In this document: positions 8,517-17,757 of the stretch, one piece after another
How positions within the stretch are numbered: the first letter of the stretch is position 1
Layout of the letters: the number at the start of each line of letters is the position of its first letter
NCBI GenBank assembly: GCA_001899315.1
Contig: MOYA01000001.1
Location: 1,960,599 to 2,024,598 of the forward strand
Source of the DNA: Candidatus Obscuribacter phosphatis
GTDB lineage: Bacteria > Cyanobacteriota > Vampirovibrionia > Obscuribacterales > Obscuribacteraceae
Length of the DNA: 64,000 bases
Direction of reading: 5' to 3'
Position numbers and translations under genes: made by a program
Notes under the pieces: generated by a model
The model's database searches: none
What the model saw: only the letters and a program-made list of their open reading frames with translations
Told to the model about the DNA's origin: nothing

Positions 8517-8521
8517 ATAAT
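8494..8521 (+). promoter_or_regulatory. aceB promoter
   Basis: The -35 TTGATT (8494-8499) and -10 TATAAT (8516-8521, perfect consensus) are separated by 16 bp. The predicted start is about 8528, leaving a leader of about 29 nt. GAGG at 8545-8548 is the ribosome-binding site for the ATG at 8557. Confidence 0.6.
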
Positions 8522-8556
8522 GATAGTTAGCAGGTTGACCTTCCGAGGTAGTCAGA

Positions 8557-10167
8557 ATGACGAATTTAACCCGAGTCTTGGCAAGACCTGAGTTGGTAGT
8601 GGACAAAAAATACCCCCAATACTCTGAACTGACAGACGAGATTCTCACCGAAGAAGCTCTTACATTTATTGGCGCCCTGGAAGAAAATTTCAGAGAATCC
8701 CAAGTGGCTCTGCTGCAAAAGCGAGAACTGGTCAAAGAGGCTCTCGACAAGGGACAGTTTCCTCAGTTCTGCAATGACAGCCAAGTAAGCGAAGGCAACT
8801 GGAAAGTCGCACCCACACCGTCCGATTTAGCCGACAGAAGGGTGGAAATCACCGGACCCTGCGAACGCAAGATGATGATCAACGCCCTTAACTCGGGTGC
8901 CCGCGTTTTCATGGCCGACCTGGAAGATTCAATGACGCCCACCTGGCACAATGTGCTCATGGGGCAGAAAAACCTGATCGAAGCAGTAAAAGGCACACTG
9001 TCTTTCACTTCGCCCGAAGGCAAGAACTATAAACTCAATCTCGATACTCGCCTCGCCACCCTGGTAGTGAGACCGCGCGGTCTGCACATGGTGGAACGAC
9101 ATCTAACAGTGGCAGGCAAGCCGGCTTCAGCCAGCCTCTTCGATTTTGGGCTCTACTTCTTTCATAACGCCAAAACACTTTTGCAACGGGGCTCTGGCCC
9201 CTACTTTTATTTGCCTAAACTGGAAAGCAGAGAAGAAGCCAGATTTTGGAACGATGTTTTCAACTTTGCCCAAGACTATCTCAAAATAGAACGAGGCACC
9301 ATCAGAGCCACCGTTCTCATTGAAACAATTCTTGCCGCCTTCGAGATGGAAGCGATTCTATTTGAATTGAAAGAACACGCAGCCGGACTGAATGCCGGAC
9401 GCTGGGACTATATATTTAGCCTGATCAAAAAGACCAACAAGCACAAAGAATTTGTTCTGCCGGACCGTTCAAAAGTAACCATGGCAGTACCTTTTATGAG
9501 AGCCTATGCCAAACTATTGGTTGATACCTGCCACAAACGCGGTGCTCATGCCATCGGGGGCATGGCTGCCTTTATTCCCAGCCGCAAAGACCAGGCCATC
9601 AACGAAGTAGCCCTCAAGAAAGTACAAGAAGACAAAGAAAGAGAAGCCTCTGACGGCTTTGACGGTACTTGGGTGGCGCACCCTGACCTAGTCAGCACGG
9701 CACGGGCAGTCTTTGACAAAGTTTTGGGTGCAAAACCCGACCAAAAAGAAAAGACCAACAACATCAAAGTTTCACCCCAAGATCTTCTGAACACCGCCAT
9801 CGAAGGCGAAGTAACCCGCGAAGGGGTACAAAACAATATCGATGTAGCCCTGCGTTATCTTGACTCATGGCTAAGCGGCAACGGTGCAGCAGCCATTCAC
9901 AACTTGATGGAAGACGCTGCCACCGCTGAAATCGCCAGAGCCCAGTTGTGGCAATGGATCAAGTATTCAACTTCGGTAAAGTCACCGCACTTCATCGAAA
10001 ACATGAACAAAGATATCTATTTGTCGATCAAGAACAACTTAATCGACAAACTTAGAGAAACTGCACCCCATATCAAAGAAGCCTCCGAAATTCTCGATGC
10101 ACTTGTGCTCTCAGACAATTTCGAAGACTTCCTCACCACACGTGCCTATCTTTATTTGCAAGACTAA
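8557..10167 (+). CDS. aceB: Malate synthase (A type)
   Basis: Condenses glyoxylate with acetyl-CoA to malate, second step of the glyoxylate bypass. At 536 residues it matches the A-type length. Visible motifs are [17 protein letters not shown] and [13 protein letters not shown] near the N-terminus, [31 protein letters not shown], the signature [13 protein letters not shown] (commonly NCGRWDY, so the Cys is Ala here), [10 protein letters not shown] and the C-terminal [13 protein letters not shown] Shine-Dalgarno lies 8 nt before the ATG. It is followed 142 bp later by aceA in the same orientation and is divergent from the HTH-citrate synthase pseudoenzyme. Confidence 0.97.
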   Translation: MTNLTRVLARPELVVDKKYPQYSELTDEILTEEALTFIGALEENFRESQVALLQKRELVKEALDKGQFPQFCNDSQVSEGNWKVAPTPSDLADRRVEITGPCERKMMINALNSGARVFMADLEDSMTPTWHNVLMGQKNLIEAVKGTLSFTSPEGKNYKLNLDTRLATLVVRPRGLHMVERHLTVAGKPASASLFDFGLYFFHNAKTLLQRGSGPYFYLPKLESREEARFWNDVFNFAQDYLKIERGTIRATVLIETILAAFEMEAILFELKEHAAGLNAGRWDYIFSLIKKTNKHKEFVLPDRSKVTMAVPFMRAYAKLLVDTCHKRGAHAIGGMAAFIPSRKDQAINEVALKKVQEDKEREASDGFDGTWVAHPDLVSTARAVFDKVLGAKPDQKEKTNNIKVSPQDLLNTAIEGEVTREGVQNNIDVALRYLDSWLSGNGAAAIHNLMEDAATAEIARAQLWQWIKYSTSVKSPHFIENMNKDIYLSIKNNLIDKLRETAPHIKEASEILDALVLSDNFEDFLTTRAYLYLQD

Positions 10168-10216
10168 ATTGCCAACAAAGAAAAGCGCACCTCACTAGAT
10201 TTTCCAACAAAGACAG

Positions 10217-10249
10217 TAGCAGTCACCGGCCTTGGCCGGTGCTCTGCTA
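10217..10249 (+). promoter_or_regulatory. Strong hairpin between aceB and aceA
   Basis: TAGCAG (10217-10222), one unpaired T, CACCGGCC, a TT loop, GGCCGGTG, unpaired CT, then CTGCTA (10244-10249): 14 base pairs in all. There is no U-run after it, so it is not a standard intrinsic terminator. It could stabilise or process the aceBA mRNA, or attenuate transcription into aceA. Confidence 0.55.
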
Positions 10250-10309
10250 TACCCATCAATCTTAGGTAAACCCCGGAGTCTCATCAAGTCAAGCCACAGA
10301 GGGAAAGCA

Positions 10310-11620
10310 ATGCAAAGCAAAGAAGAACAAATCAAGAAATTAGAAACTGCTTGGAATAGCGAGAGACGTTGGCAGGGGATAAAGCGCAACTACTCTGCAA
10401 AAGAAGTAGTACAGCTGCGTTCTTCCGTCAAGGTCGAGCATACTTTGGCCGACCTCGGCGCCAGACACTTCTTTGAACTCTTGCACAATGAACCCTATGT
10501 CATCGCCCTTGGTGCCATGAACGGTTCTCAAGCCGTACAAATGGTAAGAGGCGGGCTAAAATCAATCTATCTCTCTGGCTGGCAAGTGGCAGCCGACGCC
10601 AATAGCTCAAAGCAAACCTACCCCGATCAAAGTCTCTATCCTTCCACCAGCGCACCAGATTTGGTGAAGAGACTAAATAACGCTCTCATGAGAGCCGACC
10701 AAATAGATGCCAGCGAAGGTCTTTCTGAGCGCAACTGGTTTGTGCCGATTATGGCCGATGCCGAAGCCGGTTTTGGTGGACCGGTACATGCTTTTGAACT
10801 GATGAAAAACATGATCGAAGCCGGAGCCTCCGGCGTTCACTTTGAAGACCAACTGGCCGCCGAGAAAAAGTGCGGTCACCTGGGCGGCAAAGTGCTGGTG
10901 CCCACCTCGCAATTCGTCCGTACCTTGAACGCCGCCCGCCTGGCAGCCGACGTGCTTGATGTCCCAACTATCATCACCGCCCGCACCGATGCTCTCGATG
11001 CCACACTCATTACTTCAGACATCTGCGAAATAGATCGCCCCTTCCTCACTGGCGAACGCACAGCCGAAGGCTATTTCCGCGTGCAATCAGGCTTGGCGCC
11101 GGTGATCGCCCGCGCCCTGGCTTACGCCCCCTACGCCGATGTTCTCTGGTTCGAAAGCTCCAAGCCGGATCTCGCCGAAGCAGAAGAATTTGCCAAGGCA
11201 GTCCACAAAGAATTCCCCGGAAAACTGCTCGCCTATAACTGCTCACCGTCTTTCAACTGGAAGAAGCACCTTGACGACGAAACCATCGCTGAATTCAATA
11301 AGAAACTTGGCGAACTAGGCTTCAAATATCAATTCATCACCCTCGCCGGCTGGCACGCTACAAACTTGAGCGCATATAAACTGGCTCAGGCTTATGCCAA
11401 AGAAGGCATGGCTGCCTATGTCAGATTGCAAGAGGAAGAATTTGCAGAACAAGAAGCCGGATACACAGCAGTCAGACACCAAAGAGAAGTCGGCACCGGC
11501 TACTTCGACAAAGTACTGGTGACTGTGAGCGGCGGAAAAGCAAGCACTCAGGCTCTCAAGGGTTCCACCGAAGAAGAGCAGTTCACTGCCAAGAAAGAAG
11601 CAGCTCTCGCTGCGGTCTAG
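10310..11620 (+). CDS. aceA: Isocitrate lyase
   Basis: Cleaves isocitrate to succinate and glyoxylate, first step of the glyoxylate bypass. The catalytic signature [13 protein letters not shown] is intact, with [35 protein letters not shown] and [13 protein letters not shown] also present. From the ATG at 10310 (GAGGG just upstream) it has 436 residues, typical of the short bacterial form. An in-frame start at 10232 would fall in the upstream hairpin and is unlikely. With aceB it lets acetyl-CoA from fatty acids or acetate feed gluconeogenesis. Confidence 0.97.
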   Translation: MQSKEEQIKKLETAWNSERRWQGIKRNYSAKEVVQLRSSVKVEHTLADLGARHFFELLHNEPYVIALGAMNGSQAVQMVRGGLKSIYLSGWQVAADANSSKQTYPDQSLYPSTSAPDLVKRLNNALMRADQIDASEGLSERNWFVPIMADAEAGFGGPVHAFELMKNMIEAGASGVHFEDQLAAEKKCGHLGGKVLVPTSQFVRTLNAARLAADVLDVPTIITARTDALDATLITSDICEIDRPFLTGERTAEGYFRVQSGLAPVIARALAYAPYADVLWFESSKPDLAEAEEFAKAVHKEFPGKLLAYNCSPSFNWKKHLDDETIAEFNKKLGELGFKYQFITLAGWHATNLSAYKLAQAYAKEGMAAYVRLQEEEFAEQEAGYTAVRHQREVGTGYFDKVLVTVSGGKASTQALKGSTEEEQFTAKKEAALAAV

Positions 11621-11662
11621 AGCCAACTCTAAACTTAAGTTAGTTTTCCTCCGACCAACGAC

Positions 11663-11685
11663 TGCGGCCCCCACAAGGGGCCGCA
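11663..11685 (+). terminator. Hairpin terminator after aceA
   Basis: TGCGGCCCC (11663-11671), a CACAA loop and GGGGCCGCA (11677-11685): nine G/C-rich pairs located 42 bp after the aceA stop. The sequence after it is only weakly T-rich, so termination efficiency is uncertain. Confidence 0.6.
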
Positions 11686-11711
11686 AGCCATTTGGGAGGA
11701 AATTGGGCTGC

Positions 11712-11717
11712 TATAAT
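11712..11717 (+). promoter_or_regulatory. -10 box of the aldo/keto reductase promoter
   Basis: A perfect TATAAT 29 bp before the start codon. No good -35 hexamer is visible at 16-18 bp (TTTGGG at 11691 is the nearest). AAGAGGAG at 11732-11739 is the ribosome-binding site. Confidence 0.4.
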
Positions 11718-11746
11718 CTTGCCATTCAAGTAAAGAGGAGCCCCAG

Positions 11747-12760
11747 ATGTCAGCTACTTCCAACAAAATCGAAATGAGAAAACTCGGCGACAGCGGCGTT
11801 GAAGTTTCAGTGATTACTTTCGGCGCCTGGGCCATCGGCGGATGGATGTGGGGCGGAGCAGAAGAGAAAGACGCAATCGAAGCCATTCATGCCTCAATCG
11901 AGCACGGCGCTACATCTATAGACACAGCGGCAGTCTATGGTTATGGCCGCTCAGAAGAAATAGTCGGCAAGGCACTGGTAGGCAAAAGAGACAAAGTACA
12001 AATCTTGACGAAGTATGGCTTACGCTGGGACTCTAAAGACGGTGAACATTTCTTTGACTGGGAACAAGAAGGTGAACGCAAAGAAATTTACCGCAATGCC
12101 AGAAAGAAAAGCATAATCGAAGAGTGCGAGAACAGCCTGCGCAGACTAAAAACCGACTATATCGATCTTTATCAATGCCATTGGCGCGACCACACCACAC
12201 CGGTGGAAGAAACAATGGAAGCCATGGTCGAACTAATCAAGCAAGGCAAAATAAGGGCAGCCGGTGTAAGCAATTTCACCAGCGAAGACATCGAAGCAGC
12301 TAGAAAAATCTGTCCGATAGCCTCAAACCAACCGCCCTACAGCATGGTGCTGCGCGACATAGAAAAGACCGTCTTGCCCTATTGCCGTGAAAACAATATC
12401 GGCACCATCGTCTACAGTCCTCTGCAGAGAGGCTTGCTCACCGGCAAATTCTCTCCCGAAGTGCAGTTCAAAGCAGGTGACCATAGAGCCAATCAAGTTC
12501 ATTTTCAAAAGGAAAACATCAAACGCGTCAACACCATGCTGGAAAAGGTCAAGCCTGTGGCAGACCGCCATCAAGCCACCCTTGGCCAAATAGTGATTGC
12601 CTGGACAATCGCCCAACCTGGTATAACATCAGCCCTTGTGGGTGCGCGCGATGCGGCACAAACAATCGAGAATATCAAAGCCGCCCATATCAAATTGACT
12701 GCGGCAGACCTAAAAGAGATAGACAATGCCATTGCCACTCTCGAACTAGTGCCGGTTTAG
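11747..12760 (+). CDS. Aldo/keto reductase
   Basis: A 337-residue NADPH-dependent reductase of aldehydes and ketones with a TIM-barrel fold. The catalytic tetrad is visible: Asp and Tyr in IDTAAVYGYGRSEE, Lys in QILTKYGLRW and His in DLYQCHWRDHTTP. The C-terminal NADP site is represented by SALVGARDAAQ. It is closest in style to the YajO/YccK-like aldo/keto reductases. The substrate cannot be told from sequence. It is probably a single-gene unit with its own promoter and a strong ribosome-binding site. Confidence 0.93.
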   Translation: MSATSNKIEMRKLGDSGVEVSVITFGAWAIGGWMWGGAEEKDAIEAIHASIEHGATSIDTAAVYGYGRSEEIVGKALVGKRDKVQILTKYGLRWDSKDGEHFFDWEQEGERKEIYRNARKKSIIEECENSLRRLKTDYIDLYQCHWRDHTTPVEETMEAMVELIKQGKIRAAGVSNFTSEDIEAARKICPIASNQPPYSMVLRDIEKTVLPYCRENNIGTIVYSPLQRGLLTGKFSPEVQFKAGDHRANQVHFQKENIKRVNTMLEKVKPVADRHQATLGQIVIAWTIAQPGITSALVGARDAAQTIENIKAAHIKLTAADLKEIDNAIATLELVPV

Positions 12761-12796
12761 TGTAACTATTCGTTCCTTTTTTGAGGAAGTAAACTT

Positions 12797-13603
12797 TTGA
12801 CTGACTCTTCTGACTCGTCCGATTCGTCTGACTTATCTGAAAATAGGTGGTCAAAAGACTATATTCCAAAAGAAGATGCAGAAACTCGGGTCGGCGAAAG
12901 CAGGCCCGAGTTTGATGTTTTCCAAGCAATAAAAACTGATAGTAATGGCGGCCGGACAGAGTTAGGCCCGACTCAAGCTGAAGAACCAGAAAGCACCAGG
13001 GAAGAGTCAAAGCAGGAGTTCGAGCAAAATCTAGAAAAGACCGCTGAGAATGAACCGTTAGAAGACAGTGAAGAAAGAGAAGAAACGCAAGAGTCAGAAA
13101 AGCTAGACGCAGATGAGGCTGAACTATCACCCCTAAGGAAATACATTCTCAGCATGGCAGCAAGCCTCATCTTTCTCTGGCTACCCTTCGCCATAAACGC
13201 CTGCTTAGCAAGTAATATAGTTGCAGAAAGCGCAAGATTGCAGGCGATAATCAATATATTCACAGCTTCTGCACCAGTGCTTGCCCTGGTTTTGGTCACT
13301 ATTTGCGGCGAAAAGTCTGCAAAGAGCTGGGCTATTATCGGCATCGTCGTTTATTTATCAGCCTCTGTCATAATCGGCGGACTGCCTCTGGCATTCAAAT
13401 GCGCAGCCACTTATCAGGCCCTTATGAAAGACAGCGACCCAAATCTGGTCAAGCTCAACGAAGAGGCAGTACAAAGCGGCACCAGGCTTGTACTCTACAG
13501 CTATAATCAGCCGCTTGAGCGCACAAAGAGAATACTTAGATCAGAACAAAGAATTTTTCCGGGTTTTCTCTTGGTCAAGCTGCAAGGCGCCAAAAGTGAT
13601 TGA
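12797..13603 (+). CDS. Unknown membrane protein with acidic low-complexity N-terminus
   Basis: I do not recognise a family. From a TTG start (GAGGAAG 8 nt upstream) the protein has 268 residues. It opens with a DSSDSSDSSD run, then a disordered Glu-rich region to about residue 110. Three hydrophobic segments follow (about 115-140, 150-170 and 178-200). The C-terminal tail of about 65 residues is basic and soluble. The acidic N-terminus before the first membrane segment and the lack of a signal peptide suggest an inner-membrane protein with a long cytoplasmic arm. Confidence 0.7.
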   Translation: MTDSSDSSDSSDLSENRWSKDYIPKEDAETRVGESRPEFDVFQAIKTDSNGGRTELGPTQAEEPESTREESKQEFEQNLEKTAENEPLEDSEEREETQESEKLDADEAELSPLRKYILSMAASLIFLWLPFAINACLASNIVAESARLQAIINIFTASAPVLALVLVTICGEKSAKSWAIIGIVVYLSASVIIGGLPLAFKCAATYQALMKDSDPNLVKLNEEAVQSGTRLVLYSYNQPLERTKRILRSEQRIFPGFLLVKLQGAKSD

Positions 13604-13737
13604 ATAGAACCTAGATTGTCTTTAGAACAGGAATGGCATTGGATGGACCTCTATAGGAGAGTCGGCAAACTCGACTCGCCGCCACCAAGAGAACCATAAC
13701 TGCTAAAATTGCCGACTGTAAATACGGAGAGAAGAAA

Positions 13738-14385
13738 ATGGGACTCGCTATAGAAGTCAATATTCTCGGTCAGCTTTTGGAGAATGGTGACGAAGAGGGT
13801 GTAGCCTTTTTCAAGGAAGAATTTGAACTGGTAAACAAAGCACTGAAAGTGCATGGTTTGCCGGAACACGTCGAACCAGAAGAGCCAGTAGAGTTTGACT
13901 CTTTAGGTTCCTGCTTATCTTTTCCGTACTCATTCGTGCACTACCTCAGAACCGCGATGGCTTATGCCAGGAACAATCGCACCCGGCAGCAGTATCTAGA
14001 AGACAAACCGGACGGAGATGAGAACAATGAGTTGTTGCAATGTGAGTTATTTGAAAAAACCACAAGTCATATAATCTGCCACTCTGACTGCGAAGGCTAT
14101 TATTTGCCTTTAGATTTCGAAGATATCATCTTCGCAGACGAAGACTATCAATTTGCTGGCGGCATGCTTGGTTCCTCTAAGAAAGTCCTAGAGGAGTTAT
14201 TGAGCTGTGCCGACTTCCTTGGCATTGAGATAACTCCAGACGGAGATGTTGCTAAAGAGGCAAAATTACAAGAAAACGACAACTTCGAAAATGATCCACT
14301 ATTTAGAGAAAAGACAGTGTGGCTTGCCCTTTATGCAGCCGCCAAGCTTTCGATTGCGCATAATTCTGCAATCGTTTTTGCATAA
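13738..14385 (+). CDS. Unknown acidic soluble protein
   Basis: A 215-residue protein with GGAGAG before the ATG. I do not recognise the family. It is strongly acidic with no signal peptide or membrane segment. Conserved-looking stretches include EGYYLPLDFEDIIF, followed by a GGMLGSSKKVLEELL segment. The single-domain acidic look resembles SMI1-like or immunity-type proteins, but I see no toxin partner nearby, so I do not assign a role. It has a short A/T-rich leader of its own. Confidence 0.75.
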   Translation: MGLAIEVNILGQLLENGDEEGVAFFKEEFELVNKALKVHGLPEHVEPEEPVEFDSLGSCLSFPYSFVHYLRTAMAYARNNRTRQQYLEDKPDGDENNELLQCELFEKTTSHIICHSDCEGYYLPLDFEDIIFADEDYQFAGGMLGSSKKVLEELLSCADFLGIEITPDGDVAKEAKLQENDNFENDPLFREKTVWLALYAAAKLSIAHNSAIVFA

Positions 14386-14413
14386 TTGAAATTTTCAGTT
14401 AGTGAAATAGGGA

Positions 14414-14581
14414 TCAATTACCAGGTTGATTTCCTACACCTACGCGCTTTGCCTTACATTTCTTGGAGCAATACTTGACCTCACTCCATACTTTCTCCCA
14501 TTTCTTACGCCATGTGAAAGGTCTGCCACAGCTCAGACAGACTTTGCTTGGCAGGTCGGACTTATTGACTCCTCTAGGCAT
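14414..14581 (-). CDS. DUF2256 zinc-finger-like small protein
   Basis: From the ATG at 14581 the product has 55 residues. Four cysteines (CLSCGRPF and, further on, YCSKKCK) flank the invariant [16 protein letters not shown] core of DUF2256, implying a small metal-binding protein. DUF2256 genes are often found beside cryptochrome/photolyase genes, as here. It overlaps the upstream photolyase N-domain gene by 8 bp, so the two are translated together. Its function is not established; help with photolyase assembly or DNA binding is a guess from context. Confidence 0.88.
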   Translation of the reverse strand: MPRGVNKSDLPSKVCLSCGRPFTWRKKWEKVWSEVKYCSKKCKAKRVGVGNQPGN

Positions 14582-15002
14582 CTTCAGAGCCATCCAGCAA
14601 AAAAGCAGTCTTCTCTGCCTTGTTCCAATACTGAAAGAAACGTCTAAACTCAGTCTTTCTTTGCAACGTAACAAACGGCTCATCCTCAACAATCTTTGCT
14701 GGGACTTCTTTCTTGATGGAATCGATCAAGCTGATAAGCAGCGGATTGTTCGCTGCAGGAATGTAAAGCAAAGAAGGTGCAAGTTGGAGAACAGTTTCCA
14801 GAGTGCCACCGCGAATGATGTCGACGGGTAGTTCGCATAAAGTCTCATAGACAAAAACAAGCCGCTTAAGACTGTAGTTTGCGTCCTTAAAGAACGCATC
14901 ATCCCAAACATAAATAGCTTTAGTTTCAGCCGGGGCCGCATCAAAGACTGGATGGGTTCGGCGTAAGGCTTCTTGATGCAACAATATCAATGGTTTACTC
15001 AT
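14574..15002 (-). CDS. Stand-alone N-terminal (antenna-type) photolyase domain
   Basis: A 142-residue alpha/beta protein resembling the N-terminal domain of cryptochrome/photolyase proteins, which normally holds the light-harvesting cofactor. It starts with a [17 protein letters not shown] strand-helix and alternates strands and helices to a C-terminal [16 protein letters not shown] helix. It overlaps the upstream FAD-binding-domain gene by 4 bp (ATGA) and the DUF2256 gene by 8 bp. Assignment rests on fold resemblance plus context, so it is less sure than the FAD half. The two products probably form one split photolyase. Confidence 0.75.
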   Translation of the reverse strand: MSKPLILLHQEALRRTHPVFDAAPAETKAIYVWDDAFFKDANYSLKRLVFVYETLCELPVDIIRGGTLETVLQLAPSLLYIPAANNPLLISLIDSIKKEVPAKIVEDEPFVTLQRKTEFRRFFQYWNKAEKTAFLLDGSEDA

Positions 15003-15793
15003 AATGTCATGCCCAGATTAGGGAAGAGTCCTAGTTGAAGCGTTTCATAAGTTGCGTGGAGCGGTTGATTGAGAGCCGGCGATGTATCAACGAGCTTGCC
15101 GAAATAGCGCTCCACGTTTTCTAGATTGAAAATATAGGGTTTGTTGCTGAAAGTGCTTGCCACCCATTGCCAGGAGAGATTGTTACTAGCAATGTCACCA
15201 TCAAGCAGATGCTGCAAAAACCAACGCGCACCAGCCTGCCATTTGACACGTCGATAGTGCACCACATAACTAGCCAGATACATGCGCGCGTGGTTATGGA
15301 TGTAACCGGTTTCTATTAGCTCGTTTATGAATGCATCAAGGCAAGCAACGCCGGTTTTTCCTTCTGCAATGTCAGCAGGCAAAGCATCGGCATAGTCTTG
15401 CGCACTGAACCCAGTTTTATACGGCTCAACATCTGCCCAAGCCCAGTGTGGATGTGCTCTCAGAACTAGCTGCCAGAAGTCTCGCCAGGCAAGCTCTTGA
15501 ATAAACTTGGTAATCTGCACCGGCTGGCTGCATTGACTGAGTGCATGGTTGCGCACCTCATTCAAGCTCAAGACTCCATGGTGGATATAAGGAGAAAGCC
15601 TTGTGACATGTCCATCGCCAAAGTTGCGACTGCCGCCGTACTTAATGGGATTGATAGCAGCCAAGCGCATCTCAGCTTTTAGTCTACCGCCCTGAATCTG
15701 GCTCGCCGCACCATCTGCCCACGGTGCAAGTTTCTTGACGTATGCAATGAGACTGTCCCTGTCATCAAAGCAAGTCTGTAATGTACTCGTCAT
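14999..15793 (-). CDS. FAD-binding domain of a split DNA photolyase/cryptochrome
   Basis: This is the catalytic half of a photolyase: the helical domain that binds FAD and repairs or senses via light-driven electron transfer. Motifs are RLSPYIHHGVLSL, IQELAWRDFWQ, TGYIHNHARMYLASYVVH and the signature DGDIASNNLSWQWVASTFS followed by KPYIFNLENVERYF. At about 264 residues it lacks the usual N-terminal alpha/beta domain, which is encoded by the next gene. The ATG at 15793 has AGGA 7 nt upstream and is preferred over 15814. Order on the transcript is FAD domain, antenna domain, DUF2256, the reverse of the domain order in ordinary photolyases. Confidence 0.9.
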   Translation of the reverse strand: MTSTLQTCFDDRDSLIAYVKKLAPWADGAASQIQGGRLKAEMRLAAINPIKYGGSRNFGDGHVTRLSPYIHHGVLSLNEVRNHALSQCSQPVQITKFIQELAWRDFWQLVLRAHPHWAWADVEPYKTGFSAQDYADALPADIAEGKTGVACLDAFINELIETGYIHNHARMYLASYVVHYRRVKWQAGARWFLQHLLDGDIASNNLSWQWVASTFSNKPYIFNLENVERYFGKLVDTSPALNQPLHATYETLQLGLFPNLGMTL

Positions 15794-15814
15794 ATGCGAT
15801 TCCTGTCTTGCCAT

Positions 15815-16126
15815 TAGTAGACTGCAATATAGGTCCTCATTGGTCCTTTTGAGAGTCTAGCTCAATTTTCTGCCCTCGGTGACGTGAATAAACGCCATTG
15901 CGGAGTGACTCTGCTCTGTACCGTTAAATGATGTATTTTTACTACCGTCTTAGCAAGAACTGAGCACTTGCAGCGGCATTCCGCTACTGGCTTCGCTATT
16001 GATTTCGCTTCTGGCAGAACTGTATACATCTCTTTGCATTCCCTTGTCAGAAGTTCGGACCGCAACTAGCATGGAGATCTTGCCCTTATATTTCCTTCGC
16101 ACCCAAAAGGCGGGTGACTTTCTGTT
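15815..16126. other. Intergenic region between split photolyase and TROVE gene
   Basis: About 310 bp that must hold two divergent promoters. I see hairpin-forming stretches near 15953-15986 (GCAAG/CTTGC, then AGCGG-CATT-CCGCT) but no consensus promoter pair and no convincing ORF. The TROVE start has only a weak upstream purine stretch. Confidence 0.5.
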
Positions 16127-17752
16127 ATGTCAAAACTAAATCTCCACTTCTTCAAGCGTAAGCCAAAGAGCCAACCTCAAGGCGTTCCGTCTAGTAGCAT
16201 ACCGCTATCGGGCATGGTGCCGAACAACGCCTTTGGCTACAGCTATGAAATTGATGACTGGGCAAAACTCCGTCGTTTCCTCATTCTTGGCAGTGAGGGC
16301 GGCACCTATTATGTGGGTGAAGCCAAACTGACTATAGACAACGCCAAGGCTGTCGAACGCTTGTTGCAGATAGAGCCGCTAAAAGTGATTAGCGAAATTG
16401 TTGAAATATCAAAAAGCGGAAGGTCTGCAAAGAATGACGCCTGCCTTTTTGCTTTAGCTATGGGAGCAGGACTGGCTAGCCCAGAAGGCAAGGCGGCTGC
16501 GCTGGCAGCCTTACCTGAAGTGGCTCGTACCGGTACGCACTTGTTTACCTTTGTAGAGTTTGTGCAATCCTTTCGTGGTTGGGGCAGAGGGCTGAGAAGG
16601 GCAATTGCCCGCTGGTACGAACTCATGCCGCCGGAAAAACTGGCGGTGCAGTTAACCAAATATCAACAGCGCAATGGCTGGAGCCATCGCGATCTGCTTA
16701 GACTATCCCACCCTAAAGCTGCTGACGCTCTGCGCAACAGCCTCTATCAATTTGCTGTCAAAGGAACCACTGACGGAATAGAGGATGCCACCATAATTGG
16801 TTTTCAGAAACTGCGCCAAGGCGTAGGCGAAGAAAAGCTTGATGGACCAAGCGTTGCCCAGATTGTGGAAAGCGCAAAACTATCAATTGAAATGGTCCCG
16901 GCAGAGTTGCGCTTTTCCGAGGTCTATCATGTACTGGCTAAGCAAGCCGGTCTAGAGTGGCTGATTAGAAATCTGGGAAATCTGTCTAGGGTTGAATTGC
17001 TCTCTGCCAAAGACAGCGAATTGGTTAATATAGTTTGCCAGAGAATAAATAATCAGACAGCGCTGGAAAAGGCACGACTGCACCCGCTGAAAATCTTGGC
17101 GGCCCTAGCGGTATACCGCTCTGGCTTTGCAGTGCGCGGTGGCGGAATGTGGACGCCTCAAGCAGCAGTTGTTGATGCATTAGACGAGGCCTTCTATAAA
17201 GCCTTCAAGTGCATCACGCCGACAGGCAAGCGGCTCTGCCTTGGACTGGATGTGTCTGGTTCTATGGTTGGTACTAGAGTTAATGGCATTGTCGGTCTCA
17301 CTGCCCGTGAGGCTTGCGGCGCCATGGCTCTGGCGACAGCCAAGAGCGAGCCCCCTGCCAATATCTCATTCGTGGCATACGATACAAAAGCCTATCCTCT
17401 GGCTATAAGCGCTAAGCAAAGGCTGGATGATGTGGTTGGTCTATTGAGCCGCACCGGCGGTGGAGGCACTGACTGTGCAATTCCGATGCACTGGGCGAGA
17501 GAGAACAAAATTCCTGTCGATGTTTTCGTCATTTACACCGACTCAGAAACATGGGCAGGAGAAGATCATCCGCTGGAAGCATTGAATGCCTATCGTGACA
17601 CCATGGGTATCGATGCCAAACTAGTTACGGTGGCAATGGCAGCTAACCGTATCTCGCTTGCTGATTGCACCGACAAGAGAATGCTTAATGTTGTCGGCTT
17701 CGATACAGTCACCCCAGAACTAATTTCACAATTTGCCTTGGGGGACCTATAA
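16127..17752 (+). CDS. rsr: TROVE-domain RNA-binding protein (Ro60/Rsr orthologue)
   Basis: Ro60-type ring protein that binds Y RNAs and the 3' ends of misfolded or degraded RNAs; in Deinococcus and Salmonella, Rsr works with polynucleotide phosphorylase. The 541-residue length is typical. The N-terminal two-thirds is the helical-repeat TROVE ring (NNAFGYSYEIDDW, GRGLRRAIARWYE, RNGWSHRDLLRLSHPK). The C-terminal von Willebrand A domain has an intact metal site (DVSGSM, GGGGTDCAIP, YTDSETW). Five bp after its stop begins a Y-RNA-like ncRNA, the arrangement expected of a genuine Rsr locus. Confidence 0.96.
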   Translation: MSKLNLHFFKRKPKSQPQGVPSSSIPLSGMVPNNAFGYSYEIDDWAKLRRFLILGSEGGTYYVGEAKLTIDNAKAVERLLQIEPLKVISEIVEISKSGRSAKNDACLFALAMGAGLASPEGKAAALAALPEVARTGTHLFTFVEFVQSFRGWGRGLRRAIARWYELMPPEKLAVQLTKYQQRNGWSHRDLLRLSHPKAADALRNSLYQFAVKGTTDGIEDATIIGFQKLRQGVGEEKLDGPSVAQIVESAKLSIEMVPAELRFSEVYHVLAKQAGLEWLIRNLGNLSRVELLSAKDSELVNIVCQRINNQTALEKARLHPLKILAALAVYRSGFAVRGGGMWTPQAAVVDALDEAFYKAFKCITPTGKRLCLGLDVSGSMVGTRVNGIVGLTAREACGAMALATAKSEPPANISFVAYDTKAYPLAISAKQRLDDVVGLLSRTGGGGTDCAIPMHWARENKIPVDVFVIYTDSETWAGEDHPLEALNAYRDTMGIDAKLVTVAMAANRISLADCTDKRMLNVVGFDTVTPELISQFALGDL

Positions 17753-17753
17753 T
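17725..17753 (+). promoter_or_regulatory. Promoter of the Y-RNA-like gene, inside the end of the TROVE gene
   Basis: The -35 TTCACA (17725-17730, five of six consensus bases), a 17-bp spacer and a perfect -10 TATAAT (17748-17753). The -10 overlaps the TROVE stop codon TAA. The predicted start is about 17758-17761, exactly where the RNA's closing stem begins. Confidence 0.7.
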
Positions 17754-17757
17754 AGAA

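Noticed and set aside
12797-12840. Ser-Asp repeat (DSSDSSDSSD) as an SD-repeat surface adhesin
   Set aside because: Only about ten residues long, no signal peptide and no wall anchor.
15862-16065. 67-residue minus-strand ORF upstream of the TROVE gene
   Set aside because: No ribosome-binding site, no family resemblance, composition unlike neighbours; probably chance.
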